From Hydrogenophilales bacterium (GTDB lineage Bacteria > Pseudomonadota > Gammaproteobacteria > Burkholderiales > Thiobacillaceae): a stretch of DNA of 64,000 nucleotides. The notes under the pieces are model-generated. The model was not told the DNA's origin. It ran no database searches and was given only the letters and a program-made list of their open reading frames with translations. The position numbers were made by a program, and so were the translations under genes. Positions 18,301-25,327 of the stretch are shown here, piece by piece. The stretch covers positions 1 through 64,000 of the forward strand of contig JADJYY010000006.1 in the NCBI GenBank assembly GCA_016719465.1, written 5' to 3'. Position 1 is the stretch's first letter, and the number at the start of each line of letters is the position of its first letter.

Positions 18301-18515
18301 GCTGGAAACTCGTCTACCAGCCCCTCAACGAGGGTTACGTGCTGCGACTGTTTGACACGCTGTCGGACCCGAATTGTGAATGTGACATCTCGGCGGGTGA
18401 GCCCGAGGTCACGGGGCGGCTTTGGGCACGGCTTGAGGCTTGGATGTCCCAGGATCCTGGGGTGGCACGGCCTCAGGGCAGAAACGACACCAGGGATTCG
18501 TCGGCGACCCGATGA
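15351..18515 (+). CDS. Fusion protein: GT2 glycosyltransferase - membrane region - alkaline phosphatase superfamily (sulfatase-like) domain
   Basis: One uninterrupted 1054-residue frame encodes three parts. Residues 1-300 are a GT-A glycosyltransferase: LTVLICTHNRADLLAK, IVDDDHRVAEDF with acids D101-D103, a GGGNQIL segment and GGEDTEYMLRALRQG as catalytic-base region. Residues about 325-545 hold several hydrophobic segments (LALGGLVGAALATASAGLL, LTFWAWVLFSLMAGLGSLLY, GLVLASMLGIAWVLGLQF). Residues 560-1054 are a sulfatase-fold domain: PNIVLIGSDTLRADRLG with D565, RTAPSILSLLTGMWPHHHGV, and VVIYSDHGMEFFEHNTWGQG with D841 and H842. The usual sulfatase Cys/Ser for formylglycine is replaced by T605, as in phosphoethanolamine and phosphoglycerol transferases. 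A combined sugar and phospho-group transferase at the membrane is inferred. It follows the PIG-L gene by 8 bases, and its 3' end overlaps the convergent TPR gene by 107 bases. Confidence 0.85.
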   Translation: MRKPMNTLTVLICTHNRADLLAKVIASLNGARRPEGWEVGILVMANACSDATHARLDDYRASADERGLLPLAWVAEPMPGKSHALNRGAAELAGDWVAIVDDDHRVAEDFLVEIARAVEAHPEASMLCGRILPDWDGSEPGWVHDPGPYRIYPLPIPRQEFGEADRELGLDGPIPGGGNQILRVEALRRVGDFSTELGPQGHDLGGGEDTEYMLRALRQGERLVYVPRIVQYHYVDLSRLRLGYLMRKAFQRSQAGVRFSRLAGRGVPLYAWRKFAGYAARTALSFSWSKTRFFLVRCAASLGEISAMRRMGKGEALNRLVRRAEPRWAGWLALGGLVGAALATASAGLLPTLARHAIVPPAVAALASLLLLGSSLATFSRTGPNLREEILKHYSRYTFLALLRLTFWAWVLFSLMAGLGSLLYAALAIGAHGDVSHVGLVLASMLGIAWVLGLQFCRHLLYLPASICASLNILPSRLYGLWKLLSPARLNAVISLSLAIAAGLLAMATARLLAEGRGLELLALWGAVVAYAGIQVWSSWRRDPSPESVTSPRQGPPNIVLIGSDTLRADRLGVLGYQRGLTPNLDKLASRGTLFGQCYVPCARTAPSILSLLTGMWPHHHGVRDNFIADADTDLRVPDLPALLRQHGYATAAVSDWCGADLKKFPFGFDYVDTPDDQWNIKYLIRQGPKNLRLILSLFTHNRFGKTFLPELYYLAGVPMTTELGRHGRQVLNALARGDKPFLLHLFYSTTHPPFGVEFPYYTMLSDPNYGGESKFVMSRLTEPFEIIRRQGQPKEEFDLDQILDLYDSCVSRFDAEVGRMLEHMEKSGLADNTVVVIYSDHGMEFFEHNTWGQGNSAIGDFSPRVPLIIAGPGIRPGQHQEVVRSVDLMPTLLQHAGIPLPPNLDGVSLAPALNGEPMPPLAAFNETGIWIADIPGLPDQHLHYPDLLELLEVPDRQSGTLAVKPEYDAVTILAKDRMIRSDRWKLVYQPLNEGYVLRLFDTLSDPNCECDISAGEPEVTGRLWARLEAWMSQDPGVARPQGRNDTRDSSATR

Positions 18516-19263
18516 CCTGGCGGGGCGGTTGGGCAACAGGCGCCGCGGGCTTGGCCACCTCCCGGGGCGCGGTAGCCGGCGGCTCGGGGGGCGCGGTGGG
18601 AGCCGCCGCCTCGGGGGGCCCTGCGGGGGCCGCCGCCTCGCCGGGTGGCCGCGCCTTGGGCGTCGCGGCTTTCACATGGGGCTCGGGGAAGGGCTCCTTG
18701 CCGCCCAGTTCCAGGTAGCGTCGCTTGAGCGCCTTCGACTCCGGGGAATGCCGCAGGCCTTCCGTATAGAACTCGAGAGCCTTGGCCTTCTGCTTGCGGC
18801 GCTCGTATATGTCCCCCAGGGACTGGTAGACCTCCGGCACACCGGCCGGATTGCTGTTCAGCACCTGCAGGTATTCCGTTTCCGCCTTGGCGTGATCGCC
18901 CTTCATCTCGTAGGCCTGGCCATTGCGGTAATGCAGTTCGGGCCGGAACGCGAAATCGGCGCTGGTGTGATCCAGAACGTAATTGCAGCCCCCGAGGGAC
19001 TCGTCCAGAAGATAGTCCCGGTTTGACCTGCTGCGCGCCGCCAGTGCCCGGTTGTAAAACCGCAGGCAATCGCAGTAGTGATTCATGGTCGCCCAATTCT
19101 TGTCCAGGGCGGGCCGTTTCCGCTCGACACCGATGGCCTTGGCCTTGGCGCTGATCGCGACGTGGCACATTTCCTGTTCCTCGGGTGTCGCGCGCCAGTC
19201 GTCAACAGACCAGGCCGACAAGGGGAGCGCGGCCATGAATGCCGCCGATAGCCAGAGCTTCAT
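18409..19263 (-). CDS. Exported TPR protein with Pro/Ala-rich tail
   Basis: The 284-residue protein starts with a signal peptide (MKLWLSAAFMAALPLSAWS, cleavage expected near S-V-D). A Cys-containing domain follows (MCHVAISAKAKAIGVERK, then CDCLRFYNRALAARSR). Tetratricopeptide-like helices come next: RNGQAYEMKGDHAKAETEYL and SLGDIYERRKQKAKALEFYT. About 90 residues of low-complexity Pro/Ala/Glu sequence end the protein. A periplasmic scaffold in glycan export is possible but unproven. GGAAGG sits 9 bases before the ATG at 19263. It is the last gene of the long minus-strand glycan operon, 5 bases after the GT4 stop. Its last 107 bases overlap the opposite-strand fusion gene, so one of the two 3' ends may have been remodelled. 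Confidence 0.8.
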   Translation of the reverse strand: MKLWLSAAFMAALPLSAWSVDDWRATPEEQEMCHVAISAKAKAIGVERKRPALDKNWATMNHYCDCLRFYNRALAARSRSNRDYLLDESLGGCNYVLDHTSADFAFRPELHYRNGQAYEMKGDHAKAETEYLQVLNSNPAGVPEVYQSLGDIYERRKQKAKALEFYTEGLRHSPESKALKRRYLELGGKEPFPEPHVKAATPKARPPGEAAAPAGPPEAAAPTAPPEPPATAPREVAKPAAPVAQPPRQVIGSPTNPWCRFCPEAVPPQDPGTSKPQAVPKAAP

Positions 19264-19268
19264 ATTGG

Positions 19269-20426
19269 TCACCTTCCTTGCATCACGTTGTTCCGCGTCT
19301 TGTCCGCCACCTTATCCCAGGCGAATTCCTGCATTGCCCTTTGGAATCCCCGCTGTCCCATGCTGGCGAGGATCTCTCCATCCAGCAGCAGGCTGGACAA
19401 GGCGTCCGCCACGGCGGCGGGGTCCGCGCCATTCACGCGCAAGCCGGTCACGCCATCCAGCACGGCATCGCCGGTGCCGCCCGCCTGGCCGGAGATGACG
19501 GCCTTGCCGCATGCGGCCGCCTCGATGAAAACCATCCCGAATCCCTCCGTGTCGCCGTTGATCTCACGATTGGGCATGGCGAATACATCGCAGGCGTTGT
19601 ACCAGCGGGGCAGATCCTCCGGGGCGGCATGTCCGATCAGGTGGACGCGGTTTTCGACACCCAGTTCCCGCGCCAGGACCTCCAGGTATTCCCTGTCCTC
19701 GCCAATGCCAACCAGGACGTAGCGGGCGTCGATGCCGCGCCGGGCCAGTTCCGGCATGCTCCTGATCACCATGTCGAAGCCCTTCCTGCGGGACAGCCGG
19801 CCGACGGATAAGATCAATCGCTGTTCCGGCCTCATGCCGACGCTCAGCCTGAGATCCTCGCAGGGCAGCCCGGGCCGATAGCGCTCCACGTCCACGCCCG
19901 GGCTGATCAGGATGATGTTTTCCCTTCTCACCCCCATGGCGAGCAGTTCCCGGCGGGTGAAGTCGCTGTTGGCGATGACGGTATCCGCGTGGCGCAGGGC
20001 AAGGCGCATGGCCTTGTACTTGCCCCCCTTGCCCCAGGTGGTCAATTCCTCGCCATGGGCATAGATCACCACCGGCCGGAAGGTCAGCCTCGCCACCAGC
20101 CAGGCCACCAGGCCCTCCGGCAGGGCGCGGAAGGCGTGGATGGCGCTGAAGCGATGGGTGAGGGCCAGCGCCAGGGACTTGAAGAAGAATCTGGCGTACA
20201 TGCCCAGGGATTCGGGCCGCAACCAGGGCGTCCGCTTCAGGTCCAGGCGGTGCACGGTATTGGGCGATCCCGCATCCACCGTGGCGTCTTCGGGCACCCG
20301 GGCGGTGACGATATGGATGCCCTTGCCGCCCAGGCGCCGATAGACCTCGGCGGCCCACACGGCTGTTCCGCCCTTGGTGGGCAGGAACAGTTCCGACAGC
20401 ACGAGCAGCCTGGCGCCGGATGTCAT
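19269..20426 (-). CDS. GT4 glycosyltransferase
   Basis: The 385-residue GT-B enzyme belongs to the PimB/GT4 group. It shows LLVLSELFLPTKGGTAVWAA (acceptor-domain glycine loop), IYAHGEELTTWGKGGKYKAM, ISPGVDVERYRPG, LILSVGRLSRRKGFDMVIRS and VFAMPNREINGDTEGFGMVF leading into IEAAACGKAVISGQAGG. The last contains both Glu residues of the donor-binding E-x7-E motif. The ATG at 20426 overlaps the upstream GT2 stop as ATGA, the usual sign of translational coupling, so the apparent longer frame to 21107 is a shadow. Donor sugar is unknown; the family mostly uses GDP-mannose, UDP-GlcNAc or UDP-glucose. Confidence 0.92.
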   Translation of the reverse strand: MTSGARLLVLSELFLPTKGGTAVWAAEVYRRLGGKGIHIVTARVPEDATVDAGSPNTVHRLDLKRTPWLRPESLGMYARFFFKSLALALTHRFSAIHAFRALPEGLVAWLVARLTFRPVVIYAHGEELTTWGKGGKYKAMRLALRHADTVIANSDFTRRELLAMGVRRENIILISPGVDVERYRPGLPCEDLRLSVGMRPEQRLILSVGRLSRRKGFDMVIRSMPELARRGIDARYVLVGIGEDREYLEVLARELGVENRVHLIGHAAPEDLPRWYNACDVFAMPNREINGDTEGFGMVFIEAAACGKAVISGQAGGTGDAVLDGVTGLRVNGADPAAVADALSSLLLDGEILASMGQRGFQRAMQEFAWDKVADKTRNNVMQGR

Positions 20427-21352
20427 CCGCGCACCATGGAAAGGAGATTTCGCAGGCTGGCCATGCCCGGATTCTCCCACAGGGAAGGCAGCACCGCCCC
20501 CAGGGCTTCCCCGCGCCTGCCCGTCCTGGCCAGGGCGTAACCCAGGTTGAGGCGCCCCTGGCCCAGGCGCGCGCGCGCGCCCCGCCTGACCGGGGGGGGG
20601 AACGCCCGCGCCGCCCGGTCCAGGTCCACCAGGGTGCGCACATTGTCGAACTGGGCGCGTAGGGGATCCTTGCGGGTGGCGCTGGCATCGTGGATGACGT
20701 AGGCCGCCATGGGCCGGCACACCACGCCGACGCGTTTGCTGGCGGCGCACAGCTTGACCAGGAAGTACACGTCCTCGCACACCCGGTAGCCGGTGGGGTA
20801 GCCGCCCAGGGCCAGGAACGAGGCGCGCGGCACGGAAAGCGTGTGGGTGTCGCCGAAGTGGTCGGCCACGAAGGGTTGGAATTCGTCGGCGCTCATGACC
20901 ACCGTATCGGCCCCCGCCGCCTTGGCCAGCATGGCCCGTCCCGCCGCATGGATTTCCATGGAACCCGAGATGCGGCCGCCGTCCGGGCGGCGGTAGTCGT
21001 AGTCGCCGGTGAGGAAGTCCAGGGCGCCATCCCGCGCGATCCATTCGGCGTGCCATTTCAGGCGGTCCGGATAGTACCAGTCGTCGGCGTCCAGGAAGGC
21101 CAGCCAATCGCCGCTGGCGGCGCGGGCGCCGGCGTTGCGGGCGGCGGACACGCCGGCGTTGCCCTGGCGCAGATAGCGCACCCGATCGCCATAGCCCGCG
21201 ACGATGCCGGCGGTGGCATCGGTGGAGCCATCGTCCACCACGATGATCTCCTCGGCCGGCCAGGTTTGCGCCAGCACCGAGTCGATGGCGCGGGCGATGA
21301 ATGCCGCCGCGTTGTAGGCGGGGATGATGACGGAGAAGCGGGGCGGGTTCAT
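20423..21352 (-). CDS. GT2 glycosyltransferase
   Basis: The 309-residue GT-A protein is textbook GT2: FSVIIPAYNAAAFIARAID, EIIVVDDGSTDATAGIV and YLRQGNAGVSAARNAGARAA. The metal-binding LAFLDADDWYYPDRL (D-A-D-D) follows, with the catalytic-base region GYPTGYRVCEDVYFLVKL. The C-terminal 60 residues form short helices (RLNLGYALARTGRRGEAL). Its ATG at 21352 overlaps the stop of the deacetylase-like gene (ATGA), and its stop overlaps the GT4 start. The three genes are therefore translated as a coupled set. It resembles glycosyltransferases of capsule and EPS clusters; specificity is not visible. Confidence 0.93.
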   Translation of the reverse strand: MNPPRFSVIIPAYNAAAFIARAIDSVLAQTWPAEEIIVVDDGSTDATAGIVAGYGDRVRYLRQGNAGVSAARNAGARAASGDWLAFLDADDWYYPDRLKWHAEWIARDGALDFLTGDYDYRRPDGGRISGSMEIHAAGRAMLAKAAGADTVVMSADEFQPFVADHFGDTHTLSVPRASFLALGGYPTGYRVCEDVYFLVKLCAASKRVGVVCRPMAAYVIHDASATRKDPLRAQFDNVRTLVDLDRAARAFPPPVRRGARARLGQGRLNLGYALARTGRRGEALGAVLPSLWENPGMASLRNLLSMVRG

Positions 21353-22563
21353 GTCACCTTGCCACGCGACCGTGGTGTAAACCCGGCAAGCGCCCATTCC
21401 AGTCCGGTCAGGCGGGCCAGCCGGGCGAAACGCGGGACTTCCTGCATGCGTGCTTTCCAGGCAGCCAGGCGGCGCCCCAAGGGGGCAAAGGGCCTGACGC
21501 CGGGTGCACGGTAATGTTCCGCCAGTTCGGCGGGACTGATGAACCGCACGGTGGGATGTTCGGCGAGGACGCGGCGCAGCAAGGCATCCAGTTCCGCGAG
21601 GGCCGCTTCGGCGCCGGCTCCGGTGAAATTGAAGCGATGGGTTTCCAGCAGGCAGGGGCGGCCCTGCGCGGTTTTCCCGGCCAGGGCTAGCAGGCCTTGT
21701 TCGGCGCGGTGGCCACGTGCGGGTTCGAAATAGCGGTCGCGCACCAGGTAGCGGATGTCGCCCAGCCCGCGCTGGCCGTTGTGGATGGGGGTGGAAGCGC
21801 AAACGGGCCGGCCCTGGGCGTCGCGCCCGATGCAGGGGCGGCCGGGCGTGACCAGGGCGCGTACGCCGTGGGCGGCCCAGGCGGCTTCCACCTCGGGAGT
21901 CCAGACGAAGGTGGGCGGCACCACCACCTCGGGCGCGGCGCCGAAGACTTGTCGGTATAAAGCGACTTCCTCGGCTACGGCGCTATGGATTTTTTCCGCT
22001 GGGATGGGGCGGGAGGGCAGGACGCTGCCGTCCACCCAGCGCGATTGCAGCGGGCTGGGCAGGGCCTCTGTTTCCTGGTGTGGGCCGGCGAGCAGCCAGT
22101 CGCGCACCGCCGGATCGTCGCGCGCCGCGCTCATGAGGGCGGGGGGCCAGTAATGGGCCATGCCATGCAGTTGGGGCACGAAGACGCCGGCGTCGATGCC
22201 GGCGCGTAGGGCGGCGAGGATGTCGGCATAGGCGGGATCGGTGACGAGCCGTGCCCGATAGGCGGTGAAATCGGAGGCGGCGATGGCCTCGCCGTCGGGC
22301 AGGGAAAGGATGAGACCCAAGGTCATGACCGGCGGGCGTCCGGTCATGTCGCGGTGGGCCGTCAGGAGGTCGCGCAGGGATCGCAGGGCTTGGGCATGTG
22401 AGGCGGGGCCGGGGCCCCAGTCGTCGCTTTCGATAATGAGGACCGGATGTCGCAGAACCGGTTCGCGCCACGCCGCCCGGACCGGCCCGGCGAACAGCAG
22501 CAGGATAAGCAGCCAGAGCGTAAGCAGCCAGAGCGCGGGCAGCGCCAGCAGCCACCACATCAT
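21349..22563 (-). CDS. Membrane-anchored polysaccharide-deacetylase-like protein
   Basis: The 404-residue protein begins with a single strongly hydrophobic segment (MMWWLLALPALWLLTLWLL), an uncleaved anchor or signal peptide. A (beta/alpha)-barrel-like domain follows with HPVLIIESDDWGPG. The paired Asp residues there match the first metal/catalytic motif of carbohydrate esterase 4-like deacetylases. Histidines expected for the metal site may be those in FVPQLHGMAHYWPPAL, and VVVPPTFVWTPEVEAAW resembles the substrate groove. The family is recognised at fold level only, so exact chemistry is uncertain. The start overlaps the sulfotransferase stop (TGATG) and the stop overlaps the GT2 start. It would act on the periplasmic side of a nascent glycan. 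Confidence 0.75.
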   Translation of the reverse strand: MMWWLLALPALWLLTLWLLILLLFAGPVRAAWREPVLRHPVLIIESDDWGPGPASHAQALRSLRDLLTAHRDMTGRPPVMTLGLILSLPDGEAIAASDFTAYRARLVTDPAYADILAALRAGIDAGVFVPQLHGMAHYWPPALMSAARDDPAVRDWLLAGPHQETEALPSPLQSRWVDGSVLPSRPIPAEKIHSAVAEEVALYRQVFGAAPEVVVPPTFVWTPEVEAAWAAHGVRALVTPGRPCIGRDAQGRPVCASTPIHNGQRGLGDIRYLVRDRYFEPARGHRAEQGLLALAGKTAQGRPCLLETHRFNFTGAGAEAALAELDALLRRVLAEHPTVRFISPAELAEHYRAPGVRPFAPLGRRLAAWKARMQEVPRFARLARLTGLEWALAGFTPRSRGKVT

Positions 22564-23486
22564 CAGAGGTCGTACCCCATTTCCCGGGCCAGGGGAGCGA
22601 CCCGTTCCAGCACCCGTTCGACCCGCTCGCGGTTGCGGCCATCCTTCCACTTGTCCAGCTTGATCTCGCCGAACACGTCGTAGGGCTTGCTCAGCACTTG
22701 CCGGCAGTGGGCTTCCACGCCGGGGGTGAAATCCAGGCCGCAGCCCTGGTAGATGCGCCGATAGCCCGCCACGGGATCGCGCACCAGATCCTCGTAGAAC
22801 ACTTCCACCCACTGCGTGGCGGGCACCTTGGCCCGGGCGTCGAGAATGGCCCGGTTGATGGCTTGGTACTGGAAGGCGGCGACGTCCTCGATGGGTGCGT
22901 TCAGGTAGTCGCGCCAGCCTTCCGCCAGGAAGAAACACCAGCGGGTGTAGCGGCCGTTGTCGATGGCGACCTTCTCGGGGAATTGCTCCGTCCAGGTGGC
23001 GTACTTGTCCGGCTTGCCCCAGCCTTCGATCAGGGAGTTGATGTTGTCGCCGGGGCCGCGCTTGACATAGACGAACACGGCGTCGGGAAACAGGGCCTGC
23101 AGGTAGGGGACGCACAGACCGTTCTGGTTGTTCTTGTCCACCCAGCGGGAGCGACCGGTCCAGGCATGGAAGTAGCGGGCAACGAAATCCCGGTCGTGAT
23201 CGCTGGCATCGGATGTATCGAGGGCGTGGGTGTTCCAGCCCTTGTCTTCCACCGGGTGCAGGTCGACCCAGAAATCATGGGTTTCCCGTTGCAGGGTGCC
23301 CAGTTGCGGGGACTCCGACAGGGTTTTGTAAACCACGGTGGTCCCCGCCCGGGAACATCCCAGCACAATCACCGGCCGGTCGGCGGGGGGGCGGGTGAGG
23401 CCCCACCAGGCGCCACGAAACATGCGCCGCAAGGTGTTTGCGTGGTGGCGAAGGGTCTTGTCGAACTTGATGAGTAAATCCGCCAT
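22563..23486 (-). CDS. Sulfotransferase family protein
   Basis: This 307-residue protein is a second PAPS-dependent sulfotransferase in the locus. It has the 5'-phosphosulfate loop VIVLGCSRAGTTVVYKTL near residue 40 and the 3'-phosphate motif VFVYVKRGPGDNINSLI near residue 147. A conserved-looking EVFYEDLVRDP precedes the C-terminal helices, as in family members (R/Y-x-E-D-L). The overlap of its stop with the next start and an 18-base gap to the upstream AsnB-like gene place it inside one operon. It probably sulfates a sugar hydroxyl of the same glycan. The protein is clearly distinct in sequence from the sulfotransferase at 7164-8105. Confidence 0.88.
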   Translation of the reverse strand: MADLLIKFDKTLRHHANTLRRMFRGAWWGLTRPPADRPVIVLGCSRAGTTVVYKTLSESPQLGTLQRETHDFWVDLHPVEDKGWNTHALDTSDASDHDRDFVARYFHAWTGRSRWVDKNNQNGLCVPYLQALFPDAVFVYVKRGPGDNINSLIEGWGKPDKYATWTEQFPEKVAIDNGRYTRWCFFLAEGWRDYLNAPIEDVAAFQYQAINRAILDARAKVPATQWVEVFYEDLVRDPVAGYRRIYQGCGLDFTPGVEAHCRQVLSKPYDVFGEIKLDKWKDGRNRERVERVLERVAPLAREMGYDL

Positions 23487-23504
23487 GGATTTGCCTTGTA
23501 TGGG

Positions 23505-25304
23505 TTACAGACGTTTGGCCCGTAGCCATTCCTCCAGCATGGTCATGACCCAGATCATCTTGCCGAAGTAGGTGGCATGGCCGGTCATGTGCTCGGTGCG
23601 CACCAGGTCGATGTAGGCGGGCTGCAGAATGCCGCGCCGCTTGAGGTCGGACAGGCGGTCCTCGACGCGCTCCCGCAGCGGGGCATGGTCCTTGGCCCAG
23701 AGCCCGAAGGGCAGGCCGAAGCCATGCTTGCTCTTGTTGATGATCTCGTCGGGCAGGAAGCCCTTCAGGGCGGTCTTGAAGAACCAGCGCAGGTATTGGC
23801 CCTTGACCTTCCAGTCGGGCGGCACCTCGCCAGAAAAGTCCATCATGGCGTCGTCCAGCAGGGGGTAGCGGACGTCGATGCCCGCCGCCTCGGTCATGCC
23901 GGTGACCTTGCGCAGGTCGGCGTCGGCCAGGGTGAACTTGATGTCCAGATGCAGCATGCGGTTGATGTAGGAATCGCTGTCGGCGCGTTCATACACTTCT
24001 TTCAGCAAGGCGCCGGGCTGGTGGCTGTCGACCCTGGCCAGGAAATCGGGCATGAACATGGCCGCCAGGGGTTGACGGTAGACGAAGTTGTAGGACTCCA
24101 TGCGCTCAGGCAAGGGGGTGTTGGCCTGGCGGATGTAGCTTTGGGCCTTGCGGACGGGGGGCAGGGCGGACAGGCCGGGGAGGTTGGCGAGGGGCTCGAT
24201 CAGCCCGGTGCGCAGCAGGCCGGGCAGCAGGTGGTAGGCCTCGAACACTTTCTGCTTGGCGTAGCGGGCGTTGCCGCCGAAGATTTCGTCGCCGCCGTCG
24301 CCCGCCAGCATGACCTTGTGGCCGTCCGCCGCCGCCAGCCTGGCGCAGAAGTAGGTGGGCACGGCGGATTCGTTGGCGAAGGGTTCGTCGTAGTGGCTGG
24401 CGATGACCGGGATGGCGCTGACGATGTCCTCCGGTTTCAGGTAGTACTCGCGCATGTCCAGGCCGAAACGCCTGGCGGCGATGCGGGCGTATTCCATCTC
24501 GTCGAAGCCGCTGGCGTCGAAGCCTATGGAATAGGTCTGGGCCTTGCCGGCCAGTTCCTTGAGCACGCCGCTGACCGTGGAGCTGTCGGTGCCCCCCGAG
24601 AGGAAGGCGGCGACCTCGTCGTCGCCCTTGGCGCGGGCCACGCTCTCGCGCAGCAGGGCGTGAAAGCGCGCCGCCTGTTCGGTGAAGTCGCCGCGCGGTT
24701 CATCCCGATACCGCAGGGCCCAGTAGAAGCCCCGGCTGGTTTCGCCGTGCTTCCAGTAGGCCCATTGGGCGGGAAGCAGTTTCTCCACCCCCTGGAAAAT
24801 GCCGCCGGGAGAGGGGACCTGATAGAAATACAGATAGTTGAACAGGCCCTGGGGGTCCAGCTCGCTTCCCACCGCCGGATGGGCCGCCACCATGTCGGCC
24901 TGGCTGGCGAAGACGACACCGGCCGCGCTGGGGGCGAAGGCCAGCTTTTCGGCGCCGATACGGTCCAGGGCCAGGAAGACGCTTTTCTCGCGCCGGTCCA
25001 GCACGGCCAGGGCGAAGGTGCCGTGGATGTGCTTCGGCGCGTCACGGCCATGGCGCCGCCAGAGGGCGATGAGGGCCGAGGCGGCGGGCAGGCTGTCGAG
25101 TTCCGGCGAATCGAAGCGGGGGCGGCCGGTGATGACCGCTGCCAGTTCGCCCTCCAGGGCCGGCGGCAGATTGGCGGCCACGCCCATGGCCGGATCGGCG
25201 TGGGCATGGGCCGGACGCGCCACGCTGCAATGGGCCAGCATGTGTTCCAGGGTTTGCGCGGCATCGGCCGTGCCGTGCCCGAGCCAGCCTGCGAGGCGGT
25301 GCAT
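23505..25304 (-). CDS. Asparagine synthetase B-like amidotransferase lacking catalytic Cys2
   Basis: AsnB enzymes couple glutamine hydrolysis by an N-terminal Ntn-hydrolase domain to ATP-dependent amidation in the C-terminal domain. Here the synthetase part is complete: the PP-loop AAFLSGGTDSSTVSGVL, LAGDGGDEIFGGNARYA and NKSKHGFGLPFGLW. The N-terminal domain keeps its fold (RLAGWLGHG, HIHGTFALAVLDRR), but residue 2 is His where the family has the Cys nucleophile. No Cys-starting alternative exists in frame, because the ATG is preceded by unrelated codons. The enzyme should therefore depend on free ammonia. Sitting at the head of a glycan operon, it more likely amidates a uronic acid or lipid-linked sugar than makes asparagine; that is inference. 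Confidence 0.9.
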   Translation of the reverse strand: MHRLAGWLGHGTADAAQTLEHMLAHCSVARPAHAHADPAMGVAANLPPALEGELAAVITGRPRFDSPELDSLPAASALIALWRRHGRDAPKHIHGTFALAVLDRREKSVFLALDRIGAEKLAFAPSAAGVVFASQADMVAAHPAVGSELDPQGLFNYLYFYQVPSPGGIFQGVEKLLPAQWAYWKHGETSRGFYWALRYRDEPRGDFTEQAARFHALLRESVARAKGDDEVAAFLSGGTDSSTVSGVLKELAGKAQTYSIGFDASGFDEMEYARIAARRFGLDMREYYLKPEDIVSAIPVIASHYDEPFANESAVPTYFCARLAAADGHKVMLAGDGGDEIFGGNARYAKQKVFEAYHLLPGLLRTGLIEPLANLPGLSALPPVRKAQSYIRQANTPLPERMESYNFVYRQPLAAMFMPDFLARVDSHQPGALLKEVYERADSDSYINRMLHLDIKFTLADADLRKVTGMTEAAGIDVRYPLLDDAMMDFSGEVPPDWKVKGQYLRWFFKTALKGFLPDEIINKSKHGFGLPFGLWAKDHAPLRERVEDRLSDLKRRGILQPAYIDLVRTEHMTGHATYFGKMIWVMTMLEEWLRAKRL

Positions 25305-25327
25305 GGGGTGCTCCTGGGTATCCGAGA

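Noticed and set aside
15351..18515. Reading the fusion gene as an arylsulfatase
   Set aside because: The nucleophile position is Thr, not Cys or Ser, so formylglycine cannot form.
19269..21107. Apparent 612-residue protein joining an Arg/Gly-rich N-terminus to the GT4 enzyme
   Set aside because: The GT4 protein starts at 20426 with an ATGA overlap; the upstream part is the wrong frame of the GT2 gene. The same applies to the long forms ending at 20423, 21349, 46722 and 53620.
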